A DNA stretch of 46,189 nucleotides from positions 1 through 46,189 of the forward strand of contig DBMM01000066.1 in assembly GCA_002298925.1 (NCBI GenBank), given 5' to 3'. Both the position numbers and the translations under genes were made by a program. This DNA comes from Geobacter sp. UBA698 (GTDB lineage: Bacteria; Desulfobacterota; Desulfuromonadia; Geobacterales; Pseudopelobacteraceae). Positions within the stretch are counted from its first letter, which is position 1, and every line of letters starts with the position of its first letter. The notes beneath the pieces are model-generated. The model worked only from the letters and a program-made list of their open reading frames with translations. It did not search any database and was not told the DNA's origin. Below are positions 17,005 to 25,199 of this stretch, piece by piece.

Positions 17005-17949
17005 ATGAAAAGAATACTGCTCCCCCATATTATTTGCCCTGCCTGCCTTCCGAAAGAGCACCAACTCAGCCTTTCTGCACATTGCGAAGAAGACGGTGAC
17101 ATCATAACAGGAACCCTGTCTTGCAAAAAATGCAATAGACGCTTCCCGATTCGTGATGGCATCGCCCACTTAATTCCTGATCCCGATAATGGGCCGTCGG
17201 GTGGACAATGGCGCTATGAAGAAGCAGAGATGACTGACCGATATCTGTGGAGCCATTATGGAGATCTGCTAGGTGTTGCAGATTTCGGTGTGGCGAATTC
17301 ACAATGGGCTGAGTTTCTTTGCGCCCTTAATCCGGCAGTATCATTTGATGCGGGGTGTTCAGTCGGGAGGCTTACCTTCGAAATGGCTGCCAGAAGTAGT
17401 CTGGCTGTCGGATGCGACCTGTCACATGGTTTTATCAAAACTGCCCGTCGCTTGGCCCGGGAACGGCAGTTAAAGTTCTCCCTCCCCTTGGAAGGAAACC
17501 TGCGTGAATCATTTTGTATTGAACTGCCTGATACCTGGCGTTCAGACAATGTAGAATTTGTGATTGCCGATGCACTGAGAGTACCATTCGCCGGCGATAC
17601 TTTCGGCCAGATTGCCTCAATGAACCTGCTTGATCGCGTCAGTTATCCGCTTGCCCACCTGTTTGAAATGAACAGGGTGGCAAGCAACCAACGGGCATCA
17701 TTCCTGTTTGCCGATCCGTTCTCGTGGTCAACATCTGCAGCCCCCGAAGAGCTATGGCTTGGCGGAACGATCAATGGCCCGTATAAGGGAAGAGGGTTGG
17801 ATAATGTCCGATCTCTGCTGGAAGGAAAGTGTAAGATCCTGACGCCACAGTGGAGCATTTCACTTTCCGGGGTAATCCCTTGGAAAATACGCACCCATTG
17901 CAATCATTACGAGGTAATACGAAGTGAATATCTAATAGCCATGAGGTGA
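17005..17949 (+). CDS. SAM-dependent methyltransferase with Trm112-like zinc ribbon
   Basis: 314 residues. The N-terminal domain (about 8-55) has two CxxC knuckles, CPAC and CKKC, ending in FPIRDGIAHLIPD, which is the Trm112-like zinc-ribbon pattern. A Rossmann-type methyltransferase fold follows, with motif I FDAGCSVGRLTFEMA (about 114-128) and a later acidic residue in IADALRVPF. Such proteins resemble UbiE/SAM-MTase 11 types acting on small molecules or proteins; the substrate is unknown. It starts 18 bases after the ClC stop, so co-transcription is likely. Confidence 0.82.
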   Translation: MKRILLPHIICPACLPKEHQLSLSAHCEEDGDIITGTLSCKKCNRRFPIRDGIAHLIPDPDNGPSGGQWRYEEAEMTDRYLWSHYGDLLGVADFGVANSQWAEFLCALNPAVSFDAGCSVGRLTFEMAARSSLAVGCDLSHGFIKTARRLARERQLKFSLPLEGNLRESFCIELPDTWRSDNVEFVIADALRVPFAGDTFGQIASMNLLDRVSYPLAHLFEMNRVASNQRASFLFADPFSWSTSAAPEELWLGGTINGPYKGRGLDNVRSLLEGKCKILTPQWSISLSGVIPWKIRTHCNHYEVIRSEYLIAMR

Positions 17950-18032
17950 TTAATCTCAAGTTAAGCAACTACACATCCTTGAAGGAAAGCAGAAACCTTA
18001 AAAATCTTCCTCTGACTGAAGGAAAGTGTCAT

Positions 18033-18123
18033 GGCTTTCCAGAATTCTCTAGATCTTCTCCCGGTTCTTTCTGAGCGGATAAAGCTTTCCACTTAACCAG
18101 TCTGACGGTTGCTCCGGGTCCCG
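18033..18123 (-). pseudogene. Remnant of the double-HTH regulator (C-terminal part)
   Basis: About 90 bases match the 3' end of the double-HTH genes, in the same minus orientation. Conserved stretches include the positions encoding RKNRE and the WLSG region, with CTTCTCCCGGTTCTTTCTGA identical to copy 1. The reading frame has decayed and the N-terminal half is missing. About 2 kb to the right, after a Crp regulator and msrBA, is a comM tail, so this looks like a decayed member of the double-HTH/comM pairs. Confidence 0.8.
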
Positions 18124-18187
18124 TCAACCCGGCACTGGATGTATTTTCCAACCAGTCAAAAAAGCAAATTCCTATCCCTTACCCCTT

Positions 18188-18910
18188 TCAAACGGCCCTC
18201 CGGATTTCGGCGGGAACCTCGCGCCCAGCAAGACGTGTGATTTGCTCCTGGTCCTTCAGCAGCACGCGGTGGTCTTGGATGTCGATAATCCCTCTGCGGC
18301 AGAGCGCGTTGAGCCCGGTGGATACGGTCTCCCGGGTCGAGGCTATTAGACCGGCATAATCATTATGAGTAAGCCGCAGATTGATGAGCAGACCGTCCCG
18401 ACCGGTGACGCCGAATTCGTTCGCCAGAGCGAGAAACGTCTTCGCCAGCCGCGCCTCGACGGAGGAATACAGCATATCCACCAGTCGGTTCTGGATCTTC
18501 CGGAGGCGCAGGCCGCTCAGCTTGGTGATCCGTGTCCCCAAGGCCGGGACCAGCGCCATGAGCCGGTCAAAATTTTCGCGGCGCATCATGCAGAGGAGAG
18601 TCTCCTCCAGCGCCTCGGCAATCACTTCGCTGCCGTCGGCATCGAGTCCCCCCTCAAGTTCTCCGAAGAGCGTGGACGGCCCGAGGATATCGATGATGAA
18701 ATCATGCCCTTGCGCCGAGGTCCGCACCAGCTTGATGCTCCCCTTCTTGACAAAATAGACCGCCTGCTGCGCCGTCCCGCGGAATGGAAGTAACTGCCGT
18801 TTGCGCAGGTAGAGAGACTGGGAATCCCGATCGATCACCCCATACTCTTCGTCGCTCAAACCGCTAAAGATGTCCAGCCGCCGAAGATACCATAGCTTTT
18901 CATGCTCCAT
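18188..18910 (-). CDS. Crp/Fnr family transcriptional regulator
   Basis: 240 residues, taking the ATG complementary to 18908-18910 (MEHEKLWYLRRLDIFSGL), which is the standard Crp-family opening; a longer frame extends upstream without family similarity. An N-terminal cNMP-binding-like beta barrel (about 15-125, with LLPFRGTAQQAVYFVKKGSI and LGPSTLFGELEGG) is followed by a dimer helix and a winged HTH (LRLTHNDYAGLIASTRETVSTGLNALCRRG). There are no Fe-S or haem Cys clusters of the FNR type. It is divergent from the msrBA gene with 144 bases between, so it is a candidate regulator of it. Confidence 0.9.
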   Translation of the reverse strand: MEHEKLWYLRRLDIFSGLSDEEYGVIDRDSQSLYLRKRQLLPFRGTAQQAVYFVKKGSIKLVRTSAQGHDFIIDILGPSTLFGELEGGLDADGSEVIAEALEETLLCMMRRENFDRLMALVPALGTRITKLSGLRLRKIQNRLVDMLYSSVEARLAKTFLALANEFGVTGRDGLLINLRLTHNDYAGLIASTRETVSTGLNALCRRGIIDIQDHRVLLKDQEQITRLAGREVPAEIRRAV

Positions 18911-19054
18911 GTTACTGCTTCCCTTCACATTATGCGGCTCGCCATCACATATGCCGCTGCGGTACAATTGTGTAATGAGGCTTACAGAACACATGGTGCA
19001 GCGTGTGTAGGATGAAGTCAAACATAACTATCATGATTGCACCGGAGGACAAAG

Positions 19055-20098
19055 ATGAAAAAGAGAGCCTTGGCGATAGCAGGAATTCTGGTTGGATTTT
19101 TGGTGCTGGCAATGGCTGCTCGACCGCATCTCGCGGTTCAGGCTGCCGGAAAGGAAACGACCATGACAGGACAGAAATTTTCGAACGAAGAATTGAAACA
19201 GCGCCTGACGCCGCTGCAGTACCGCGTCACCCGGCAGGAAGGAACCGAGCCCCCATTCGACAACGCCTACTGGAACGAGCACCGCGAAGGGCTCTACGTC
19301 GACATCGTCAGCGGTGAGCCGCTCTTCTCCTCCCGGGACAAGTTCGATTCCGGCACCGGCTGGCCGAGCTTTACCAAGCCGGTCGCCCCGGACCATGTGA
19401 AAGAGCATAAGGACAACACCTTCGGCATGACCAGGACAGAGGTCCGCTCAGCCGAGGCCGATTCCCACCTGGGGCATATCTTTACCGACGGACCGCGGGA
19501 TAAAGGCGGCTTGCGCTACTGCATCAACTCCGCATCGCTCAGCTTCATCCCGGTGGATGAGCTGGAAAAGGCCGGCTACGGCACCTGGCTCCCCATCTTC
19601 GGACGGAAGGCAGCGGCCGCTCCGGTGAAGCAGTTTGCAACCCTGGCCGGCGGCTGTTTCTGGGGGATGCAAGACCTGCTACGCAAACAGCCGGGAGTAA
19701 TCGCCACGGAGGTGGGCTATACCGGCGGGAAGGTCCCGAACGCCACCTACCGCAATCATGAGGGACATGCCGAAGCGGTACGGATCGAATTTGACCCGAC
19801 CAAAACCAGCTATGAAGCCCTGCTCCGCTTCTTTTTCCGGATGCACGATCCAACCACCCTAAACCGCCAGGGAAACGATACCGGTTCCAGCTACCGGAGC
19901 GCCATCTTCTACCATGACGAAGAGCAGCAGCGGGTCGCCATGAAGGTCAAGGCCGAGGTGGATGCCAGCGGCAAATGGAAACGCCCGGTCGTCACCGAGA
20001 TTACTCCGGCAGGCCCCTGGTGGCGCGCCGAGGAAAATCATCAGGACTACCTGGAGAAGAACCCTGGAGGATATACCTGCCACTGGGTACGGGATTAG
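19055..20098 (+). CDS. msrAB: Exported MsrB-MsrA methionine sulfoxide reductase fusion
   Basis: 347 residues that repair oxidised methionine of both stereoisomers. The start is ATG 19055 after GGAGGACAAAG. A signal or anchor helix (about 5-28) is followed by an MsrB domain (about 45-180) with catalytic Cys156 in RYCINSASL and no zinc CxxC pairs, then an MsrA domain (about 190-345) with Cys201 in GGCFWGMQ and the ending NPGGYTCHW. The order MsrB-MsrA is the less common fusion order. Export suggests protection of periplasmic proteins. The divergent Crp gene may control it. A comM tail begins 36 bases after its stop. Confidence 0.93.
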   Translation: MKKRALAIAGILVGFLVLAMAARPHLAVQAAGKETTMTGQKFSNEELKQRLTPLQYRVTRQEGTEPPFDNAYWNEHREGLYVDIVSGEPLFSSRDKFDSGTGWPSFTKPVAPDHVKEHKDNTFGMTRTEVRSAEADSHLGHIFTDGPRDKGGLRYCINSASLSFIPVDELEKAGYGTWLPIFGRKAAAAPVKQFATLAGGCFWGMQDLLRKQPGVIATEVGYTGGKVPNATYRNHEGHAEAVRIEFDPTKTSYEALLRFFFRMHDPTTLNRQGNDTGSSYRSAIFYHDEEQQRVAMKVKAEVDASGKWKRPVVTEITPAGPWWRAEENHQDYLEKNPGGYTCHWVRD

Positions 20099-20133
20099 TG
20101 ATGGCACCGTGATGCGTCGTATAAGCAGCACAA

Positions 20134-20283
20134 ACGGAACGGATTGGCTTCTCTGCCAGGGCATATACCCGGATACTGAAGGTCGCTCGCACTATTGCTG
20201 ATCTTGAAGGTTCTGATTATGTCAGGGAACAGCACCTGGCTGAGGCAATCCAGTACCGGAGCCTGGATCGCAAGGCATCCTGA
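20134..20283 (+). pseudogene. comM: comM (YifB) 3' fragment, tail C
   Basis: 50 codons in frame ending in TGA encode the C-terminus of ComM/YifB (Mg-chelatase-like AAA protein): GFSARAYTRILKVARTIADL, then EGSDYVREQHLAEAIQYRSL and DRKAS. The rest of the gene (ATPase domain, N-terminal Lon-like part) is absent upstream, where msrBA ends instead. It differs at many positions from the other two tails in the window. It has no start or ribosome site and is not expected to be functional. Confidence 0.9.
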
Positions 20284-20306
20284 GTCCCTCACCACCCATG
20301 TTTCTG

Positions 20307-21248
20307 CTATCCCCGGTCACCTACCCCCATTTGACGCAAACTTGTGACATCACGTAATGGTGGTGCCCCAAACAGGCGGCTGTACTCACGGTTAAATTGA
20401 GAAGGGCTCTCGTAGCCGACCTGAAACGCAGCATTGGCGGCATCCATGCGTTCAGCCAGCATGAGCCGCCTGGCTTCCTGCAGTCGCAACTGTTTTTGAA
20501 ATTGCAGCGGACTGAGGGCTGTCAAGGACCGGAAATGATGATGGAACGTTGAAGTACTCATGTTGGCCTGTGCAGCAAGGTCATCCATGCTTATCGCCTG
20601 GAAATAATTGCTCTTCAACCAACCGATTGCCTTGGCAATTTGCTGACTCTGGCTCCCGGCCGTTGCGATCTGACGTAACCGTTCACCTTGATCTCCAACC
20701 AATAACCGATAAATGATTTCCCGTTGGATGACCGGCGCCAGGATCGGAATGTCTTTTTCATCCGCAAGCAGATCGATCAGGCGGATAAAGGCATTCAGCA
20801 ACTGATGCGTCACTTCTCCAGTTGCCATGCCGCGGTTTGACTGCTGCTGGCGTGGTTGCGGCAGATTACTGTCGACCATCAGTTGAGAAACCTCGCGCAG
20901 GTCGAATTTCAGCCTGAGCCCCAGATACGGCTTTTCAGGTGATGCCTCTATTATCTGTACAATTATAGGCAGATGGACCGATGTGAGAAGGTAGTGCTGC
21001 GCATCATAGACATATGTATCATCCCCAAGCAGAACCCGTTTTGAGCCCTGAACGGCCAGGCAGATGCTCGGCTCATAGACACCACTGATCGGCTCCGTAG
21101 GTTCGTCTCGGCGAAAGAGTGACAGACCGGGGATGGCAGTAGTGTGCAACTCCCCCTGTTCAGTCCATCGGGCAATAGCACTGGCCAGCACCTCAATCTC
21201 TCCACCAAAGCCTACAGCAACATTCCTTGTTAAATCTGTGTGTTCCAT
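20307..21248 (-). CDS. AraC family transcriptional regulator (YqhC-like)
   Basis: 313 residues, starting at the ATG complementary to 21246-21248, which has AGGAGGCAGAC upstream. The N-terminal AraC_N cupin-like domain (about 20-170) includes PGLSLFRRDEPTEPISGVYEPS and the VQGSKRVLLGDD segment; the C-terminal double HTH (about 205-300) includes the YFQAISMDDLAAQANMSTST and VGYESPSQFNREYSRLFG motifs. It diverges from an aldo-keto reductase and a zinc alcohol dehydrogenase. This gene order resembles YqhC with yqhD/dkgA in E. coli, an aldehyde-stress circuit, so a similar role is inferred. Confidence 0.9.
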   Translation of the reverse strand: MEHTDLTRNVAVGFGGEIEVLASAIARWTEQGELHTTAIPGLSLFRRDEPTEPISGVYEPSICLAVQGSKRVLLGDDTYVYDAQHYLLTSVHLPIIVQIIEASPEKPYLGLRLKFDLREVSQLMVDSNLPQPRQQQSNRGMATGEVTHQLLNAFIRLIDLLADEKDIPILAPVIQREIIYRLLVGDQGERLRQIATAGSQSQQIAKAIGWLKSNYFQAISMDDLAAQANMSTSTFHHHFRSLTALSPLQFQKQLRLQEARRLMLAERMDAANAAFQVGYESPSQFNREYSRLFGAPPLRDVTSLRQMGVGDRG

Positions 21249-21310
21249 GTCTGCCTCCTGATTGAATACTACCCAACCCATCCCGTCGAGACAATACTTT
21301 TTCAGTCATT

Positions 21311-21340
21311 AGCAGGATCAGGCAATAATTCAGCAGGATC
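21311..21340. promoter_or_regulatory. Direct repeat operator candidate for the AraC regulator
   Basis: AGCAGGATC occurs at 21311-21319 and again at 21332-21340, 21 bases start to start (two helical turns) in the 158-base region between the AraC gene and the aldo-keto reductase. AraC-family proteins bind direct repeats with this spacing through two HTHs. Confidence 0.55.
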
Positions 21341-21406
21341 GGTCTATCGTCTTCTGAATACCGGGGTGTAGGATACGATCATCACCATGCTGAAAAGGAG
21401 AGAACT

Positions 21407-22411
21407 ATGCAAAAGCGATTATTGGGGAAAAATGGCCTTGAAGTATCAGCACTCGGTTTCGGCTGCATGGGGATGAGCTTCGGATACGGCCCTCCCAAAG
21501 ACACCCAGGAAATGATTACCATGCTCAGGACCGCTGTCGACCGCGGAATCACTTTCTTCGACACGGCAGAGGTCTATGGCCCCTTCACCAACGAAGAGCT
21601 TGTCGGCGAAGCGCTTGCTCCGGTACGGGATCAGGTGGTGATTGCCACCAAGTTTGGCTTTGACACCAGCGTTGACCCGCGTTCGACAGCCGGAGGCGGT
21701 CCGGTGCTTAACAGCCGGCCTGAGCACATTAAGGAGGTTGCCGAAGCATCCCTCAAGCGGCTGAGGACCGATGTTATTGACCTGTTCTACCAGCACCGGG
21801 TCGATCCGGATGTTCCGATTGAGGACGTAGCCGGGGCAGTCAAGGATCTGATTCAGGAGGGGAAGGTAAAATACTTTGGCCTTTCCGAAGCCGGAATCCA
21901 GACTGTACGCCGTGCCCATGCCGTGCAAGCGGTAGCCTGTGTCCAGAATGAGTATTCACTCTGGTTCAGACGGCCGGAAGAAGGGCTGCTGCAGACGCTG
22001 GAGGAGCTAGGGATAGGTCTGGTCCCCTACAGCCCGCTGGGGAAAGGCTTCCTTACCGGCAAGATCGGCGGTGATGCAACGTTTGAAAGCAATGACTTTC
22101 GCAGTGTGCTTCCCCGCTTTGCGCCTGATGCTATCAAGGCAAATCAAGGGTTGGTCGACCTGCTCGGCTCGATCGCAACAGAAAAGAATGCCACCCCGGC
22201 ACAGGTAGCACTGGCCTGGCTGCTTGCCCAGAAAACATGGATTGTACCGATTCCGGGAACGACCCGGCTGGAACGCTTGGAAGAGAATATAGGTGCCGTT
22301 GCCGTTGATCTTACAACCGACGACCTCTATAAAATCGAGACCGCCGCCAACCGGATCACTGTTCAAGGAAACAGATACCCTGAAAAACTGGAACAGATGA
22401 CAGGACGTTAG
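21407..22411 (+). CDS. Aldo/keto reductase
   Basis: A 334-residue NADPH-dependent (beta/alpha)8 barrel enzyme of the AKR13-like group. Visible family motifs: GFGCMGMSFGYG near the N-terminus, GITFFDTAEVYGPFTNEELVG with the catalytic Asp and Tyr, the Lys in VIATKFGF, YYQHR-type FYQHRVD, and the cofactor loop IPGTTRLERLEENIGA. It probably reduces aldehydes or ketones to alcohols. Start ATG 21407 follows AAAAGGAGAGAACT. The alcohol dehydrogenase follows after 28 bases, so they likely form an operon under the divergent AraC regulator. Confidence 0.93.
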   Translation: MQKRLLGKNGLEVSALGFGCMGMSFGYGPPKDTQEMITMLRTAVDRGITFFDTAEVYGPFTNEELVGEALAPVRDQVVIATKFGFDTSVDPRSTAGGGPVLNSRPEHIKEVAEASLKRLRTDVIDLFYQHRVDPDVPIEDVAGAVKDLIQEGKVKYFGLSEAGIQTVRRAHAVQAVACVQNEYSLWFRRPEEGLLQTLEELGIGLVPYSPLGKGFLTGKIGGDATFESNDFRSVLPRFAPDAIKANQGLVDLLGSIATEKNATPAQVALAWLLAQKTWIVPIPGTTRLERLEENIGAVAVDLTTDDLYKIETAANRITVQGNRYPEKLEQMTGR

Positions 22412-22439
22412 TCTAAAGACTCCAAGGAGGATTCATATC

Positions 22440-23501
22440 ATGTATAAAGCAAAAGCCTATTCCGCAGCCAGTGCCACCTCACCGCTAGCCTCTGACATCA
22501 TCCCCCGTCGTGATGCCACCGACCGCGACGTGCAGATCGAGATTCTCTTCTGCGGCATCTGCCACTCCGATCTCCACTCGGTGCGTAATGAGTGGAGCAG
22601 TATCATGCCCACAGTCTACCCGATAGTTCCCGGTCACGAGATCGTCGGCCGGGTCACCAGTGTTGGTACTGCGGTTACCAAGTTCAAGCCGGGGGATTTG
22701 GCAGGAGTTGGCTGTCTGGTGGATTCGGACCATACCTGCCCCAACTGTACGGACGGGCTTGAGCAACTCTGCCCGAACCAGACACTCACCTTCAACTCAC
22801 CTGACAGGCACGGCACTGCGCCGGTCACCTACGGCGGCTATTCCGAGAGCATCGTTGTTGACGAGCGTTTCGTGCTGCATGTTCCGGCCAATCTGAATCT
22901 GGCCGGAGTCGCCCCGCTGCTCTGTGCCGGGATCACGACCTACTCCCCGCTCAAGCGCTGGGGCGATCTCAACGGCAAGAAGGTCGGCGTAGTCGGTCTC
23001 GGCGGGCTCGGCCACATGGGGGTCAAGTTCGCCAAGGCATTCGGTGCCAAGGTGGTGGTCTTCACGACCTCGCCCGGCAAGAAGGAAGATGCCCTGCGCC
23101 TGGGAGCGGATGAGGTCATCATCTCTACCAACCCGGCAGAGATGCTGCAGCATTCCGGGACATTCAACTTCATCCTCGACACCATTTCCGCAGATCATGA
23201 CATCAATGCTTACCTGGGCATGCTTAGCCGCGACGGCAACCTGACTCTGGTCGGCGCACCGGAGAAACCGATTCCCATCTCCGCCTTTGCCCTGCTGATC
23301 GGTCGCCGGAGTCTCTCCGGGTCAGTCATCGGCGGGATTGCCGAAACACAGGAGATGCTCGACTTCTGCGGTCAGCACAACATCACCGCCGATGTGGAGG
23401 TTATTCCCATTCAGAAAGTCAACGAAGCCTATGAGCGGCTGATTAAGTCGGACGTGAAATACCGCTTCAGCATTGACATGGCGTCACTAAAAGCCGAATG
23501 A
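22440..23501 (+). CDS. Zinc NAD(P)-dependent alcohol dehydrogenase (YahK/CAD-like)
   Basis: A 353-residue medium-chain dehydrogenase. Catalytic zinc ligands lie in CGICHSDLHSV and the GHEIVGRV segment; the structural zinc site is CPNCTDGLEQLC with the preceding GCLVDSDHTC, all four Cys present. The Rossmann motif is GLGGLGHMGVKFAKA. The overall pattern matches the cinnamyl alcohol/aldehyde reductases of the YahK type, which reduce many aldehydes with NADPH. It is preceded by CCAAGGAGG and lies 28 bases after the aldo-keto reductase. Confidence 0.93.
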   Translation: MYKAKAYSAASATSPLASDIIPRRDATDRDVQIEILFCGICHSDLHSVRNEWSSIMPTVYPIVPGHEIVGRVTSVGTAVTKFKPGDLAGVGCLVDSDHTCPNCTDGLEQLCPNQTLTFNSPDRHGTAPVTYGGYSESIVVDERFVLHVPANLNLAGVAPLLCAGITTYSPLKRWGDLNGKKVGVVGLGGLGHMGVKFAKAFGAKVVVFTTSPGKKEDALRLGADEVIISTNPAEMLQHSGTFNFILDTISADHDINAYLGMLSRDGNLTLVGAPEKPIPISAFALLIGRRSLSGSVIGGIAETQEMLDFCGQHNITADVEVIPIQKVNEAYERLIKSDVKYRFSIDMASLKAE

Positions 23502-23522
23502 AAATGATCTGCTGGTAAGCAT

Positions 23523-23541
23523 CCCCTGGCAAAGCCGGGGG
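23523..23541 (+). terminator. Hairpin after the alcohol dehydrogenase
   Basis: CCCCTGGC and GCCGGGGG pair (one T-G pair) around AAA. It sits 21 bases after the stop codon. No run of T follows, so termination would be weak; it could be an attenuator or mRNA-stabilising hairpin before the flavodoxin gene. Confidence 0.4.
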
Positions 23542-23569
23542 ACTCCTAGAGTTAGAAAGGTGTACATCA

Positions 23570-24109
23570 ATGGGAAAAAAGATAGTGGTGATAGCAGCAA
23601 GCCCCCGAAAAGGTGGGAACTCTGAACTATTGTGCGATCAGTTTATTTGTGGTGCCACCGAAGCAGGGCACCAGACGGAAAAGATATGCTTGCAGGACAG
23701 ACACATCAACTACTGCACGGCCTGTGATGCCTGTCAGGGTAATGGCGGAAAATGCGTCCAGAAGGACGACATGGCTGAGATCCTCGATAAGATGATCAGT
23801 GCCGACGTGATCGTCATGGCAACGCCGGTCTATTTCTACACCATGAATGCTCAGATGAAGACCGTTATCGACCGGACCTATGCCCGTTACACCGCAGTCA
23901 GTAACAAGGAGATGTACTTCATCATGACTGCGGCAGTTGGCAATAAAAATCTGCTGGAACGGACTCTCGAATCATTCAGAGGATTTACCGCCTGTCTTAC
24001 TGGAGCCAAGGAGAAGGGTGCCATCTATGGGACTGGTGCTTGGAACAAGGGAGACATAAAGAAAAGCCCGACGCTGGCTCAGGCATACGAAATGGGTAAG
24101 AATGTCTAG
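23570..24109 (+). CDS. Flavodoxin-fold NAD(P)H-dependent oxidoreductase
   Basis: A 179-residue FMN-dependent protein of the iron-sulfur flavoprotein/NADPH-dependent FMN reductase group. The FMN phosphate loop is SPRKGGNSELL (about 12-22), the Cys-containing stretch YCTACDACQGNGGKC (about 47-61) resembles the cluster region of Isf-type proteins, and ATPVYFYTMNAQMKTVIDR is the second flavin motif. The start ATG 23570 has GTTAGAAAGGTG upstream. It probably works with the preceding aldehyde-reducing enzymes. The number and spacing of Cys could support an Fe-S cluster, but this is not shown. Confidence 0.85.
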   Translation: MGKKIVVIAASPRKGGNSELLCDQFICGATEAGHQTEKICLQDRHINYCTACDACQGNGGKCVQKDDMAEILDKMISADVIVMATPVYFYTMNAQMKTVIDRTYARYTAVSNKEMYFIMTAAVGNKNLLERTLESFRGFTACLTGAKEKGAIYGTGAWNKGDIKKSPTLAQAYEMGKNV

Positions 24110-24188
24110 TTTTGAGCAGGTGGGCGGGTGACGGCAGAGTGAAAATGACCGGTCGGATGTAAAGCGGTTGACGCAATTACCATAATTT

Positions 24189-24235
24189 GGATACTATCGT
24201 AATCGATAAATACTTTTATAACTACGATAGTATCC
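24189..24235. promoter_or_regulatory. Inverted repeat upstream of HipB-like gene
   Basis: Two perfect 13-base arms, GGATACTATCGTA and its reverse complement, are separated by 21 AT-rich bases. The right arm ends 12 bases before the ATG of the HTH gene. The arms contain GGATA/TATCC half-sites similar to those of HipB. A likely autoregulatory operator covering the promoter. Confidence 0.6.
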
Positions 24236-24247
24236 ATTTTGTGATTT

Positions 24248-24586
24248 ATGGCCTCCCCTGTGAACCGCACATATCTCCATCAGACCCGGGATGCCGTTGA
24301 GCTGTTGGGCAAGCTCATCCGGCTTGGCAGAAAAGAACGCAAGATGACCGAGGAAGAGCTGTCCGGACGGGCGGGGATTTCCAGAAGGACCTTGCAGAAG
24401 ATCGAGCGTGGCGATCCGAAGTGTGAGATCGGTCTGGTGTTCGAGGTTGCGAATATAGTCGGCGTGAAGCTTTTCAGCGACGAGGAGAATTCAACTCGTT
24501 ACACCTTCGGCAGGCACATTGATGATAAACTGGCCCTGCTACCCAAGCGGGTTCGCAGGCCGGTAAAGGTCAATGATGATTTCTGA
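24248..24586 (+). CDS. Orphan HipB-like XRE regulator
   Basis: A 112-residue HTH protein: LGKLIRLGRKERKMTEEELSGRAGISRRTLQKIERGDPKCEIGLVF is a typical XRE/HipB-type domain (about 20-68), followed by a strand and a charged tail. HipB-type antitoxins normally precede hipA; here no hipA-like kinase follows, the next gene is on the opposite strand. The upstream inverted repeat suggests self-control. No clear ribosome site was seen before ATG 24248. It could be a stand-alone regulator or the remains of a toxin-antitoxin locus. Confidence 0.82.
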   Translation: MASPVNRTYLHQTRDAVELLGKLIRLGRKERKMTEEELSGRAGISRRTLQKIERGDPKCEIGLVFEVANIVGVKLFSDEENSTRYTFGRHIDDKLALLPKRVRRPVKVNDDF

Positions 24587-24643
24587 AAGCAGTTCGTGCT
24601 GGAAGTCATGGCATTGAATGTTTCCCTTCGAGGAGGAAAATAA

Positions 24644-25129
24644 TCACATTACTTTCTCTGGCATAAGGAAGGTTTTCTGGTTTTCCAGGAACAGTTCTAT
24701 TCTCTCCCGGTTCTTTCTGAACGGGTTATGTCGGCCACTCAACCAATCTGATAGTTGCTCCGGATCGCGTCCCATTTTTTCTCCCAGTTGATCCAGGTTC
24801 ATCCCCATTGCTCTCTTATACCACGCAAGCCTACCCACAGTGTTATCCGGACAGTCGAACGGAATATACCCTAGAAATTTGATTATATTGGGGTTATAGT
24901 GCTGTTCTGGTTCAACTCCGTGCTCCCAATTCCAGACTGAAGATTCAGTAACGCCGATGATTTCCGCGACTTCTCTCTGGAGAAGACCGAGGTCCATGCG
25001 CCGTTTGCGGATGTGGTCACCGATGGTTACGGGATTGGTTGGATAGCCGGGTAGTGGCAGCTTTTCGAGGGGAATTTCGATTGAGAACGAGTGCCGTTTT
25101 ATATAAGAATCGTAGAGAAAGGTTAACAC
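24644..25129 (-). CDS. Double-HTH XRE-type regulator, copy 2
   Basis: A 161-residue close paralogue of the gene at 10876-11346; the opening residues up to FSIEIPLEK and the HTH cores are nearly identical, with a slightly longer C-terminus (FLMPEKVM). It starts at the same GTG position and carries the same upstream palindrome and hairpin. Immediately upstream, at about 25200, a comM 3' fragment begins on the opposite strand. Both HTH units are intact, so it is probably expressed. Targets are unknown. Confidence 0.88.
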   Translation of the reverse strand: MLTFLYDSYIKRHSFSIEIPLEKLPLPGYPTNPVTIGDHIRKRRMDLGLLQREVAEIIGVTESSVWNWEHGVEPEQHYNPNIIKFLGYIPFDCPDNTVGRLAWYKRAMGMNLDQLGEKMGRDPEQLSDWLSGRHNPFRKNRERIELFLENQKTFLMPEKVM

Positions 25130-25159
25130 ACCCCTGGATTTGCTAGATAGCCCTTAAAG

Positions 25160-25187
25160 AACAGGCTGTTACACACGGACGGTGTGT
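25160..25187. promoter_or_regulatory. Palindrome and hairpin upstream of double-HTH copy 2
   Basis: AACAGGCTGTT (25160-25170) is identical to the palindrome upstream of copy 1. Next to it is a hairpin with arms ACACAC and GTGTGT (25171-25187). The arms changed relative to copy 1 (ACACTC/GAGTGT) while keeping base pairing, which supports a conserved structure. Candidate operator or element end. Confidence 0.55.
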
Positions 25188-25199
25188 TCACTTTTCCAA

